Assembly (NCBI GenBank): GCA_013115125.1
Contig: JABANN010000003.1
Location: forward strand, 124,001-188,000
DNA: 64,000 bases
Direction: 5' to 3'
DNA from: Perkinsus olseni
Lineage: Eukaryota; Perkinsozoa; Perkinsida
The translations under genes and the position numbers were made by a program. This document shows positions 35,991 through 46,980 of the stretch, in pieces. The notes under the pieces are model-generated. The model made no database searches, was not told the DNA's origin, and saw only the letters and a list, made by a program, of their open reading frames with translations. Each line of letters starts with the position of its first letter. The stretch's first letter is position 1.

Positions 35991-37410
35991 ATGAGACTGC
36001 CTACATCGGAAAGGCCGCCCCGACCGAGAGGTCGGCCGCGCAAAATCAGACGGTCAGGTGAAAAAGTCGTGAAAACAGAGGGGAGAGAACCGAATCAACC
36101 ACGGCGATCAGACCGTGTCAAGAACGTGGGCGAAAAGCGCCCGCCATCGGGATGGGTCATCCGTTTTTGCGAAGGGCCGCTCAAAGTCCCACCCGAAGAA
36201 CCACTGCCGCAGTGGTAATCCCGGGGCGGTTGACCGAGGTGCTAAAGTGGGGAAAAAGTGTCAAGTCTGCCTGGCGGGTAGGCAAGTCAGTGACGTGTAC
36301 CAACACGATCTCGGTGCTGCAGGTACTTGAATGTAGCTCCTGTGGGTTTCGATGTCACCAAAAGTGTACTTTCCCTAAGCTGAAGTCTTCGGTCATCCAA
36401 GGCAATCGGCGAGGCTGGATTTGTGGAGGCTGTGCGCAGGGAAGTTACTGGCGGTGCGGACTGCTCGTACACTACGATAATTGCCTGGAATGCAAATCCG
36501 GCAATGACGGGTCGCCCTATAGTCTTTGCCTCGGATGCCGTTACTTGGTAATCTACCACCATACGTCCTTATCCTGGCACGTGTTCCGCGGACTCAGGCC
36601 CACTTCACCTGCAGTCGTTTGAGAGATGGTTACTGCTGGCAGTGTAGGCGCAACAGCCAACGTGCCATTGATCTGGTGAGTGTCAGTAGCTCTTTTGCTT
36701 TTCAGCTCTTATTAATCGACCTGTGCACTAGATTAGCAGTCAGAAATCCTCGTTCAGTGGTTGGTGTCTTATCTCACGTCTTGGTTGATGTAATCCCAGT
36801 TCGACTGGAGCCCTGCCTTCGAACTTCGCGATGGTCGAACTCGGACGCTGATGGCTACCAAGACGGTTGTTCTGCATGGCAATGGTGCGGTCTCCGGCAT
36901 GGAGTTCTTCCTCTCGAAAGGAGAGGTGGTCAATTGGACGGACGAGGATCAGGTTCGGATTTCCGACGGTAGGAACCGGTGTCCGGGGGGGAATTCGCAT
37001 GAAAAGTCGCTCGTCATCGATTTATCCGTGATCCCCTGCCGAGTACAACTCTGCTGTGCACCATGGCGATTGCAGGTGGTTTATTGCATCTTGCCGGAGC
37101 GTTCTGCTTCCCGACCGCTAGACGCGTCTGGTGCGACCGGTCATTTGACGACCGGGAGATCTATAAACCCTGCACCTGGGCTTGCTTCGTCCTGGCCAAT
37201 GCTGAGGCTGTTCATCCGCTTTCGGTCCGATGGCAGTGCTTAGTCAGGTAGGATTGCCCAGTAGGTTCCCCTTTCTCCGAACTGACTTGCCATTTCAGAT
37301 ACAACAATAAGCCATTCCCTAAGCGGATATTTTCCGCGTGTGTGGAACATGGTACGGCCCAAGCCATTAATCGGTTCACTCTCGAATCGTCGGTAGCGAA
37401 AACTGCTGAG
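35991..37410 (+). CDS. AT-hook, double-PHD-finger protein (copy 1)
   Basis: The ATG at 35991 opens a basic head with an AT-hook (RPPRPRGRPRKIRRSG, residues about 8-23), which binds A/T-rich minor groove. Two PHD-type zinc fingers follow across introns. PHD1: CQVC (about 36262) spliced to LECSSCGFRCHQKCTFP, closed by WICGGC. PHD2: CLECKSGND, then CLGCRYL joined over a 50-nt intron to AHFTCSRLRDGYCWQC. Both give the C4HC3 pattern. Further exons encode MATKTVVLHGNGAVSG, FFLSKGEVVNWTDEDQ and NNKPFPKRIFSACVEHG, with a stop near 37410; this part might be a BAH-like or other reader domain, unproven. Such proteins read histone tails. The next gene at 37857 is a clear paralogue. The C-terminal exon order is approximate. 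Confidence 0.62.
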
Positions 37411-37856
37411 TGAAGATGTTGTGGAGATATAAGCGTCGGCTCGTGCTCAGTGCCAGAACGAATCCTTGTGATGTCCTCAGTACGGCTTGTGCCGGGGGAT
37501 AACTTATTCGTTTCTTTCTCGACCTCGCAGCGTTGCGTTGAAGACTGCTGATAGATGATGCTTATGGCAGCTTGCGTTTCAATGGCACTACCTGGCTGAA
37601 CTTACCTTGAAGAGAGGCATTGCCAAGATTCTTGTTGCGGTATCGCCCGAACTGATACTAGCGGACCTCATGAGCATCGAGAATCACCAGTGCCTAGTCT
37701 GGCTGTCTTCTCTGATCATGAGTTGCGTTGATAACTACACTGCTGTGTAACTACAAAGAGAGAGAGGCAAACTGTTGCAGAGGGGAGATCCCGTGCGCTT
37801 TCAATCAAGACCGATCCGAACCTATTCTCGCAAACTAGGGTGGTCATTGTTAAGCA
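37411..37856. other. Spacer between the two double-PHD genes
   Basis: About 445 bp contain short frames only. A fragment near 37565-37700 reading LTLKRGIAKILVAVSPELI looks coding and may belong to the end of copy 1, so the spacer may really be shorter. Confidence 0.3.
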
Positions 37857-38929
37857 ATGGCCATCAGCCGCGCGAAGTCTTCCGCAGATCCGATGGGAAG
37901 AGGTGGAAGGGCCCTCGGATGTCAGCGTTGCTTGGGATTGACCGAACATGAGTGCTCCGTGGTAATGGAACCTCTTGTTTCTTTTCTGTCTGCAGAGACC
38001 CTTTCTCAGGTTCTTCGTTGTCACGGATGCGGATTCCGATGTCACCCCCAATGCACGTATCCTCCACTCCGGTGCAATCCTCGAAGGTTACGACATTGGA
38101 TGTGCGAGGCATGCGCTCAAGAGCGGCATGCGAAGAGCAAAGTGACTATGCACTATAATTACTGTGTCGTCTGCGGGAGTGGCGGTGACCTGATCAACAA
38201 GTGCGCCACCTGCCGGCATGCGGTAAAAGAGCCCGGGGAGCGCAGGCACGAGTTGCGCACTTACGAACATCGGAACAACGTCGGATTCTTGCTGTTCGTT
38301 TTCAGTCTCATGCTGATTGCGAGTCTCTTCATCACGGCCGATGTACATTATGTGCAAGGAATATGAGCGTTCACACTAAGAGACTCGACTTGGTACGTCC
38401 TGTAGCGGGAGGGAAAACCCGGCTCGCGGTTTTTCGAACAGGCTCGGAGATAAGGGGCTCCAGCTGGGTCGAATGGATGTCTTCTGAAGCTCTTACAGAA
38501 TTTCCCGTGGAGACCTGAGCTGGCCCGAATTTGCTCACGTTCTCAGTATAACTGGGCCCTAATCATCGCTCGGCAGAAGGGACGGAAAGTGCCCGTCATT
38601 CAAGGGAAGCGGATTGAGTGGGATTCCAGTGGTACCAAGGTGTTGCGCCAATCAATATGGGCAACTAGTGAGATAGTCCATGCCCTCACAGAAAAACTGC
38701 TTGTCACCAGAGGAGGTAGATCATTGCTGTTGCGCTGCTCGAAGAACTAACGATCACCGAGTTTCATTTCCCCAAGGTTCCATCGTTCGCCTCCGAGGCC
38801 GCTTCGACCGTGCGATGGCTGAGTCGGCATGCGGAGCTGCTACTGACGAGACTAAAGAGCGCCCTCCTCGAAGAGTTATGGAGCTTTTCGAGGACGGGTT
38901 GCCGTGGGACAGATGGAAATGCATTCTGA
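37857..38929 (+). CDS. Double-PHD-finger protein (copy 2, tandem paralogue)
   Basis: The ATG at 37857 starts MAISRAKSSADPMGRGG. PHD1 is CQRCLGLTEHEC, then LRCHGCGFRCHPQCTYPP and WMCEAC. PHD2 is CVVCGSGGDLINKCATCRHA, continuing after an intron as SHADCESLHHGRCTLCARN. Cysteine and histidine spacing matches copy 1, as do the introns just before the LRC/LEC exon and after the CxxC of PHD2. Later exons read CSRSQYNWALIIARQKG (about 38530) and STVRWLSRHAELLLTRLKS (about 38810), ending at a stop at 38927-38929; the donor-like CTGAGGT there could lead to one more exon. No AT-hook is seen in this copy. Likely a chromatin reader that arose by local duplication, now well diverged. Confidence 0.6.
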
Positions 38930-39196
38930 GGTACACCCATGCATGATGCGGTCGCGTTTGGCACAAATTGTGCATGCGTGCTGCACATCCTACCAAATTT
39001 CCCGTGTGCATGAAGTTCAGATTAGGCATTGCCTAAACCGGATCCGGCCGGAGAATTGATTGCATAACTTAGGCCAGTCGGACTGGCCGATACGGTTCGA
39101 TGCGGGCATTGATTCAGTTGAATGGCAATGGACAGGCAGCCTGTCACAGGCTAGACAAGTTGGCGGCTGTGCCATCATGGCACGACCCCGTTGGTA

Positions 39197-39292
39197 TAAC
39201 TCTAACGACGAGCATGATCCTCGGAGGATCTTGCTCGCCACGAGGCCGCTACACCGTAGCAGAAATCGCCTCATGAGATTACGTTAGAGTTA
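39197..39292. repeat. MITE-like element with 11-bp terminal inverted repeats
   Basis: TAACTCTAACG at 39197-39207 is matched exactly by its reverse complement CGTTAGAGTTA at 39282-39292, enclosing 96 bp. Inside is a second imperfect palindrome, GAGCATGATCCTCGGAGGATCTTGCTC. No coding capacity. A TA dinucleotide begins and ends the arms, which would fit a Tc1/mariner-type MITE, but a clear target duplication is not provable from one copy. Confidence 0.45.
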
Positions 39293-39298
39293 ATCAAT

Positions 39299-39396
39299 CC
39301 GGACAGTCCGGTCCGGGTAATCCGGGCGGACGCCGGATTCTAGCCGGAGTCCTCGGACCGGTCCGTTCCGTTTTTTCACCGGACCGGACCGGACGC
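39299..39396. repeat. GC-rich CCGGAC/GGACCGG repeat cluster with hairpin potential
   Basis: Within about 100 bases the hexamer-like unit CCGGAC, its reverse complement GTCCGG and close variants recur about ten times. The block GGACCGGTCCG (near 39355) and the run CCGGACCGGACCGGAC (near 39379) are separated by TTTTTTC and can pair into a strong hairpin. It sits about 30 bp upstream of the next ATG. Confidence 0.75.
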
Positions 39397-39428
39397 GCAC
39401 TTCTTGGCCTAATAGGCAAACGTCGGGA

Positions 39429-41550
39429 ATGAGCCGTTATTTTTCCAGCTCTTGGGCCAATCGCTGTCGGTCCTACGGGGTTTCGATAGCGGAATCCCGC
39501 CTTGGTTCGAAGAATTACCATCACCGCAATGCAACTGCAATGCAGTCACTGCATGCGTCGAATATGACAGAAGTTAAAGGCTGGTTATTACACAGCACGG
39601 CGTCTCCGGTAGTGGACGGGAAAGTGCGGTGGCTCGAGCGATCATGGAACTACCACAGCCAGCAGCAAGCCTCACGAGTCTGCGGCTATTGGAGCTTGGA
39701 TCAACTATTCTGTGGCGAGCTGAGGACGTTGGAGCACGTTAGCCATCTTACGCCACCAGAGCTGCGCCCTCAGATTTTTGCTGCCCGACTTCAACAACAC
39801 TGCCATCAAGCCACCCTCGCGAGGTATTTGCGCTCCGCTCTCAATCCTGCCTGCACATTGACCTCTGTATGAGGATTCAGACTGCTGATCCGAATAACTT
39901 GACCGATTACTACCTCCTGAAGAGAAAGGCTCGAAACATCGCGGTACTTTCAATCTTCTCTTCTTGCTTGCCTTCGTGTTGGCCGGGCACTGTGGGGGAC
40001 GATGATATTAGATATCAAATATTACCAGGCGAGCCTTCTCTGCGTATTACTCGTTGCAGCTCAGTCATTGATATGTCATATCATTGATCGCTTAATAGGT
40101 TCCATAACGACGATCATATTAGTAAGGATCTACTCAGTGTGACTGATCTCGGTGTACTGGTCGGAGAGGACATCCTCAAGCTAGATGCTTCAATGGAAGA
40201 AGAGAAGTCAAATGGGGCTAGTGCGGTCGGAAAGAATCCGAGGCCGAAGGTAGTGCTAGGGAGATGCCCTGCTGATGCTCACGACTCCAAGTATAGGCGA
40301 AAGGTAAAGCGCCCCGAGAGCATAGTGCAGAACCTCAAGAAGTTGAAGTTAAGTCTTTGGATGACGGATGGACGAAAGAAGAAATTGAAAGACTGTACAA
40401 GGCTGTGGATAACGAGGGGCATATAACAGATGGGTAGTATCTGAATTCTAACAGAGTAGACGATCTGTCTTAACCGTTTTGCTGTCACACGAATGCTGCT
40501 ATGGGAGCCAACGCCTTATAGGTTCTGGAAGCGGGTCGCGAAAGGTGTCGGCACTAAGACAGCGAGAGAATGTAGTCGGCGTTACTGTCGAGGAGGAAAG
40601 AAGTCTCCGGCCCCACATCGGAATAAGCCGGTTGAGGCAAAGACCAAATTGCGGAGCGATGACGTGGATATGGGTGTCGACGATCGTGGGACCGATATTG
40701 TCTTTAAGAAAGATGGTGTTCGGAGGTTCAAGGCCATCCAGCAGTTTATGAAGGACCATCAGTTTACTGATAAGGAAGAAGACCTTCTCATGGATGGCCT
40801 AGCAGCCGGGGATCCTGGCAATTTGGTAGTCCTCTAGTCGGGTGCATCCGATGGAGCATAAACGTTCGACGGTGGACTTGGGGAGTTTGTGGAAGTTGCC
40901 GAAAATGCGGGCGCGCATTCTTGCTCTCCTTTAGCCATTATCGGACAGTGATTCTGACGTCAGCTGGGATATGGATGATATCAAGATTGGCGGTGAGCGG
41001 CCTGCTCCCTGTGACCGTCCAGTTTGGCTCGTTCTCAGGGACGCCCAAAGCTGAGCCCAAGCGCGCGCCCGCAAGAAGAGACTCTCTGGACAGTGTGTCG
41101 TCGTTGAACGACAAATCCGAGTATGACCCCTTCACGTACGCCCAGCCCTTCGAGCAGCGGGTGGACCCCACTAGCTATACCCTCTGTCAAACGCTCCATC
41201 GGCAGCGACAAGCTCTACTTGAGGGCCAGAGGAACAGAGACCTCGGTCTCGACATCGGTACAAGCAGCATCGAGGCGCGCGATCTGTCGCACCCGTGTTA
41301 CCTCTCATCAGGTCACATTAAACATCCTCTTCCAAGCCAGCCCATCATAGCGGAGGAGGATGAAGATGGCGAGGAAGGCTTGGTCGAAGCGCTTGGAAAG
41401 ATCGACCACCGGGTATTGAGTTCTGATGACTGACGACATTTAATTGCTATTACTCTTTAGAACCGGCTGGAGCGTCAACGGGAGAAATATATTAACTCAG
41501 ACGGAGAATTAGACGAAGATTTCTTTTCCGATGATCAAGAAGTCATCTAA
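39429..41550 (+). CDS. SANT-domain protein, possibly SANTA + SANT (KNL2/Mis18BP1-like)
   Basis: The ATG at 39429 leads into TEVKGWLLHSTASPVVDGKV, then RSWNYHSQQQASRV and CGYWSLDQL. The W...P.V.GK...W.S arrangement recalls the SANTA domain, though the C-terminal half of that domain is weak. Downstream, after introns near 40345 and 40438, a SANT domain is clear: DDGWTKEEIERLYKAVDN, FWKRVAKGVGTKTARECSRRY. This W..EE..L..AV / FW..VA..VGT.T..EC form is the one found beside SANTA in KNL2/Mis18BP1, the factor that licenses CENP-A loading. Basic and acidic segments follow (KKSPAPHRNKPVEAKTK; SDSDSDVSWDMDDIKIG). The last exon ends at the stop 41548-41550. Family assignment is tentative; a generic SANT chromatin protein is the alternative. 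Confidence 0.55.
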
Positions 41551-42601
41551 CGTCATTTACTCCCTTGCAGGCCAGTAGATTAAGCAAATTACTTCACATT
41601 TAATGTAGCTCCGTAGGAGAGATTTTGCGCTAGAAGTCGGGCAAACCACGGCTCAATCACGAGTAATTGTGCAGCACTCTGGTTGTTTGTGAATGCTGGG
41701 TGCAATCCACTCAACGCAAAACCTCATGACGCTATGATATGCTTCAAATATGTCTCATAAAATGAGTCGTGTCAAGCTGTACACCGCTAGCGATGCTACG
41801 GTTCCTTCCACCTAGGGATGGTAGGGAACGTCTGGAGACGTGAGGACACGATGCGATTCTGAGACAACGCCATCGGTGATAGAATCCCTTGTGGTAGGCC
41901 AACTTACCGAGAAAGGACCCTAGGACGGTCCACCGGAGGACTCGGACTCAGCCCAGATGCACTATGAAGACATTTCATAGAATTAACATGCTTCCGCAGG
42001 CCTACAACAGAGATATTGAGAGCATTTCCCCAGCGCCAGCTATACCATTGAGCTGACTTCGTGAGCGATCGAGTTTCTTCCTGGTCCCCAGTATCAGTCT
42101 TCGCAGTTCGGCAAGCTCATCGCTGGACTGACATGGGTGGCGCGTGCGATCACTCCAAGAAGCTATGAAAGTTTATAGTATGCTACGCACTTCGGGGATC
42201 CCCTGCACGCACTCGGGTGCCTGCGGGTCATAGGCGAGCTGTATTTCCGAAGCAGCGGGCTTGGCCACCAGTGGCAAATTAAACCTCAGAAAGACACGTA
42301 CCGCCGCCGTTACAGTGAAAAGTCCAATTTTCTTACCTCCGATCATCCTCGCCCGTGTCCAACCCTGTCACAAATATGCCTCGCTTTGTCCGAGACTTGC
42401 TGTACTTCGGGCGCCGATCGAAAATATTTCGAGAAAGGCCGTGCATGAAACTACAGACCTCAGATCCGCTCGCTTATCTCCACCCAGACTCTTCAGTAAA
42501 CTCGACTACACTTCGATGGAACATCCATGTACACTTTGTTTTTGCGTGATGACAGTCAATCTAATGTTACTCCACGTAACGATTCAATGATATGCCGAAA
42601 G
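41551..42601. other. Long intergenic region between convergent genes
   Basis: About 1 kb lies between the ends of the SANT gene (plus) and the kinase gene (minus). An A/T-rich first half is followed by sequence with short plus-strand frames (42261-42590) lacking any domain. I see no RNA gene or repeat that I can support. Confidence 0.4.
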
Positions 42602-45600
42602 CTAGGTCGTTCTTCGGGACTTCCATGCCAGCACTGAAACCCGCATGCGAATGTATTCGGTGCCAACGTAACTTCGGTCCACCTCTTCCATGACTGCGAT
42701 CATTTTCCGAGGCGTTCCAGCGGCTATCAGGCCGGTGTCCGGTCGGAGGCCTTTGGCAACGTGCAGGGCTATTGATAGGGGCTCGTAACCTGAGGAGGTT
42801 GGAGGCATGTACTACTTCGCCACCAGAGGGCCGGAGGTGCTATCCAGCAGTGACTTGTGCCACAGCGCACGCACCTTTCTCTGAGAAAGGCATCGTCCTT
42901 GCCATAATCTCGTACATGCAGATCCCGTAGCTGTAGATGTCCACCTGCAAGATACTGAATCACGGAAGCTGTCGGTGTCTAGATCCGCTCACCTTTTCAG
43001 TGTAGAAGTCAGGCCGCTCTAAGAGTTCAGGAGCCATCCAAGTGTACGTGCCTGCGACCCAAGCGATCTACACAAATGTGAGGGTTGCGCTCGACTTTAC
43101 CCTTAGCACTCGACACGAAACCTCCTCCCTGTGCCGTGAACTTGCTAAGCCCGAAGTCGGATACTTTTAATACCGGTGTATCGAATGATGTTGCTACCTG
43201 CAGAGGGATGTCGTGGCGCTCCGATGGCTGTGATGCATGACATACCGGATTGGCTAGCAGAAGGTTGGGACTCTTGAGATCTCTATGAACCTTGCAAACT
43301 TAGCAGTCGCAGAAGACAATGTGTCTCGGGAATCCTACGATCATCGGCTCCATAGTGTGCAAGTAGTTCATGGCTTGCGCCACGTCCATGCACATCTTCC
43401 ACTGCTGCTTCGGGGAGATCTCGACTTGAGACTGTTTGTATAGGAGCGAGTCCAAACCTCCCCCGAGGCAAAGCTCGCAAATCTGCCATAGAGAGGTGCG
43501 AATCGCTCCTTAGTGCAGGGAAGAGAATTACAAGTCTGAGGGGCCGCGAAGTGAGACATGCTCCCATGACCATGACTATGCCGGGATGTCTGAGCCGCAC
43601 CATGAGGGTCAGCTCCTTCAGGAGAGCAGCTTTGGTCGATTCATATCCTGATGCCTGAGGGAACGGACGGCTGATGCGCTACAACACTCCGCTGGGATGG
43701 TGGAGGCGCTGAGGAACACTGGGCAAACTCTTAGGGCATCTTGACGCAGTCCGCTCTCAGGCGCTACCATAGTCCAGTCCACTTTCTTGATCGCAACATC
43801 GGTGCCGTGCCAAGTGCCACGATAAACCTCAGCCGTCAAACCTGAGTCATTCGGCACGGGTGATCTTTCGACTGCATATGAGCCACCAATGCCTCGTATA
43901 GAGATGACTCTATCTGTTCCGACCTGTTCCCAGCTGCTTTTCTTCCACTAAATCATCCAAGCTCACCTCACAGTCGAGTGAAGCCATCAGGCACTCAGTG
44001 TCTCCTAAAAGAGGTTGCTTTGTGGAGCCAAGCAGATCAATATCCCTCCAAGCAGCAGCGAAGAGACCTCACGGCTCCTACCGCTCAGTCGAGTCGTTTC
44101 GGCGGTTGAAAGCGCGTTTTCATCTGAGCGCAGAGAGCTCCTTTTCGACCAGGATTGATTCTCCATCAGATTTCTAGATAGTTCGCCAGCCTGTCGCAAG
44201 GGCTCGTTAACGAATGTCCCGCCGAAACGACTAAGAAACGACCTACACATTCGAGCGGGGTGCAGCCGTCGTTGTCGGGCTCGTGGATGTCTGCCTTTCG
44301 GGACAGTAGTAGTTCAACAACCTCATCATTGTCCCACTCGGCAGCGAGGTGGAGAGGCGTACGGCCGAACTGAGTTTACCGTAGGCATCACTCCGCATCC
44401 CCAGGTGGCTGACGTTTACCTTGTTTTTCGTTCCTATGTCGAACCCGTTATCGATCAGGTAACTGGTAAAAATATAAAACATAATCTTATACAGATGGGG
44501 TTGAGCCGAGATGCCCGCGAGCGTGCGTTCACCAGGTACCAGGGCTACGGGACAACTTTGGCAGTTCCACGGGACCAGTCTACGAGCAATCGATTGCTCT
44601 TACTGGACAATATTGCTCTGCCCCATGAAACTCGCGTGGTGCATAACAGTCCATCCCTCTTTATCCTGAACGTTCAGGTCGATCTCTTGCTTCCTCATCA
44701 ACGCTGTGAGCGTCTCCAATTCGCCAATCTAAGCGGGGCTGTGTGGCCTCGTCGTAGGCCAGCAGACTCACCCGAGCAGCGTGGAACATCTGTTCAAGGT
44801 GCTGCTTCCTGTCAACTCGGGATACTCGACTGAGCCTCTTGCGATCTGGTGGAGCGCTGCGGGTTGATGATGTTGATATGAGGAGGGCAGGATCGGAATT
44901 TTCCGAGAATTTTCTCGGATTTTCGCTGTTGAATGGAGCCGCTCTGTGAGAACTGCTTGCTGGAAGCTCCTGGGAGGCATGGGAAAATCTACTTTATCGC
45001 CCACTGACGAAGGTTTATGACCCACCAGCTTAGCACCACCGCTCAGTCGTCGTGAAAGATCGCTCTCGAGAGAGTATGTCCTGTCGGATAACGCAGGAGC
45101 TTCTTCTTTCGCCTCGGCCGTTTTAAATACCGATTGCGCTTCTGCTGTGGCCTGCAGAACAATCTTACCGTGGGAGGATATCCGCGCGAATGGTCATAGC
45201 GGTACTTACCCGAGCGATCTCCTTCAAAATCCCTCGAGCTTCATCAGAGGCATATTGGACGGGCGTACGGCCAGCCCTGACACCAGCTGCGAGGTCTCTA
45301 GTTCACTCTACCATGAAAGATGCCACTACGAATCTTTGTCCGAAATATTGGCACCGTTTGACGTGAGAATTCGCATGCAGTCTGTTGTGTCCCAGTCTGC
45401 GGCGATGTGCAGGGGCGTTCCTGAATCCCCAGACGCCTTGCAACGTGATCTGAGGGATGGCTCCCACTTTTGTTTTTGTTGGTCGCATTCACGTCTGCCT
45501 TTCTCGTGACGAGGAACTCTAGCATTTCGGAATAGTCCAGCATTGCGCAGTGGTGCACTGCGGTCCAGCCCTCATTATCAATGGTCTGAGGGGGCGGTAT

Positions 45601-45741
45601 GGCGCCGCTTTGAAATCCCACGAACTGCAGACTCACTTCGATCGTGGCCGCTCCGGAGTCTAAAAGCTCTCTAACTCGCTTGACTGAGCCCGACTTCACA
45701 GCCACAAACCAGGCATTCGTCTCGGGTTTCGATGCGACCAA
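42602..45741 (-). CDS. Ankyrin-repeat protein kinase of the TKL type
   Basis: The N-terminal part (about 44240-45740) encodes ankyrin repeats. Examples are DNEGWTAVHHCAMLDYSEML, FLVTRKADVNATN, GTPLHIAADWD-like exons, and DNDEVVELLLSRKADIHE on the minus strand. They are followed by a kinase domain with all landmarks: VYRGTWHGTDVAIKKVDW (VAIKK lysine), LMVRLRHPGIVMVMGACL (C-helix to beta-4), MDVAQAMNYLH, VHRDLKSPNLLLANP (catalytic loop), VSDFGLSKF (DFG), GTYTWMAPELLERPDFYTEK and DIYSYGICMYEIM. This is the pattern of Raf-like and integrin-linked ankyrin kinases, so a Ser/Thr kinase acting in signalling is expected and it should be active. The stop is at 42602. The first exon is uncertain because the frame at 45741 lacks an ATG; ATGAGTGAATT near 45830 could begin it. 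Confidence 0.8.
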
Positions 45742-46228
45742 TTTGAAACAGAAACAGAAACGCGCAACTGTGAATCGTAGCTGAACTGTATCGATACCAC
45801 GAAGTCACGTCACTTAATAATTCACTCATCGTGAACAGCACCCAACCACTGGTGTGACAACGCAAGATCGATTCAGTCGCTTCGTTTCCTGTTGATCTAT
45901 TCGAAACATGCAATACAGTGCTTTCGCATGCCCTATTCATAGTCTAACTGCTTGATAGTGGGGTTGTGGGGCCCTGAAAACAAGAATCCGCAACCGCTGG
46001 CCAAGACGGGGTCTCACTGCTCAGACAACGCGAGATGATAGTGATACGCTTGACTTCAATTATTCACTCCCTTGTGGTGGGAGATGGTTGCACTAATTCG
46101 CTCTCTGTTGCCAAATGATCGGTATATTTGGTGATGGTCAAGGCCGCCCGACTATCCACTCCTTCGTTCTCAGGACCCTTCTTCCCGCCGCGACGTTGCT
46201 TGACGGTCACCTTCACACTCACCATGGG
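45742..46228. other. Region upstream of the kinase gene
   Basis: It probably contains the first exon or leader and promoter of the kinase gene (minus strand) and the 3' UTR of the next minus-strand gene. No recognisable coding domain. Confidence 0.35.
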
Positions 46229-46980
46229 CTACAGAGTCACTGCTACCACGCCTACAAATCCGTCCTCGTCCATGCGTTCCGGACTCTCCCGTTTCCTGCT
46301 CAGAACAGGTGCACGACGCTCCTCCTGATGTGAGTGCTGTTGTCTCCAATCGTACCGACTCCGCGTCCATCCCTGAGGCCGCTTCTGTTGAACCAGGGTG
46401 GCCACAAACGACCGAAGAATACTTTGGTCGCGACTCACTTTGCCAGTATCGCCTTTACCTTTACCCCTTCCCTTGCCCTTCCCTTTTCCGCCCTTGCCTT
46501 TACCTTTACCATACGAGCCGCGAGAGGGAGCATCATGCTGACACGACCCAGAATCAAAACATTTCGCTGCAGCGAATTGCCCTATCCTTGCCAAACTCGC
46601 CGGAAGCTCACTCACCCTGGGTACGAGATTCACTCTTTTCATGGGTGCTGCCTCCCCACCGTCCTCTTTAGGAACCTATTGAGTACGAGCTGAACAGGAG
46701 AGGTGTACTTGAGCGTGATTACACGAGCCCCGCAAGCTTGAGCGACAACGAAGTCGTACTGCACCATGGTACCGTGCTCCTTGATAGCTTGTTTGAAGGC
46801 ATTAGTGCACGAGAACTGAACGGTTGCCTCCGATAAGAATTTGAAGACTGTCGTACAATTGAGTCTTCCGCAGCCATCATGTCGTCATTGATCGCCTGCA
46901 GAGTGGCATGCACCCAATCCGAGCCGAAGGTGTAGACTGCTCGCTCAACCATGCTGAAACAGCTGGCCTCAACACACACG
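46229..46980 (-). CDS. Small protein with Gly/Lys-rich (GKG) tail
   Basis: I do not recognise the folded part. Exons near 46650-46980 encode AVYTFGSDWVHATLQAIND, SCTNAFKQAIKEHGTMVQY and FVVAQACGARVITLKYTSP, a small alpha/beta-looking region. An exon around 46600-46660 reads EDGGEAAPMKRVNLVP and ends at a GTGAGT donor. Next comes a low-complexity block, YGKGKGKGGKGKGKGRGKGKG (about 46460-46520), then another GTGAGT and a last exon rich in Arg/Gln ending near 46229. The GKG tail is of the same kind as that of the helicase at 18.7 kb, so RNA binding is a reasonable guess. An Alba-like or similar small RNA-binding fold is possible but not shown. Splice phases in the middle are unresolved. Confidence 0.45.

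Larger units (their letters stand above)
38930..39428. other. Spacer with inverted and CCGGAC repeats
   Basis: The stretch between the second double-PHD gene and the SANT gene carries no coding exon I can support. It holds two repeat structures listed separately (39197-39292 and 39299-39396). Confidence 0.5.

Noticed and set aside
35698-35994. Plus-strand 98-codon frame with a hydrophobic middle.
   Set aside because: No domain, sits in a spacer and overlaps the next gene's start out of phase; composition reflects T-rich spacer sequence.
42025-42070. Minus-strand GCTCAATGGTATAGC resembling a tRNA D arm.
   Set aside because: No matching anticodon stem, no T-loop GGTTC block and no acceptor pairing nearby.
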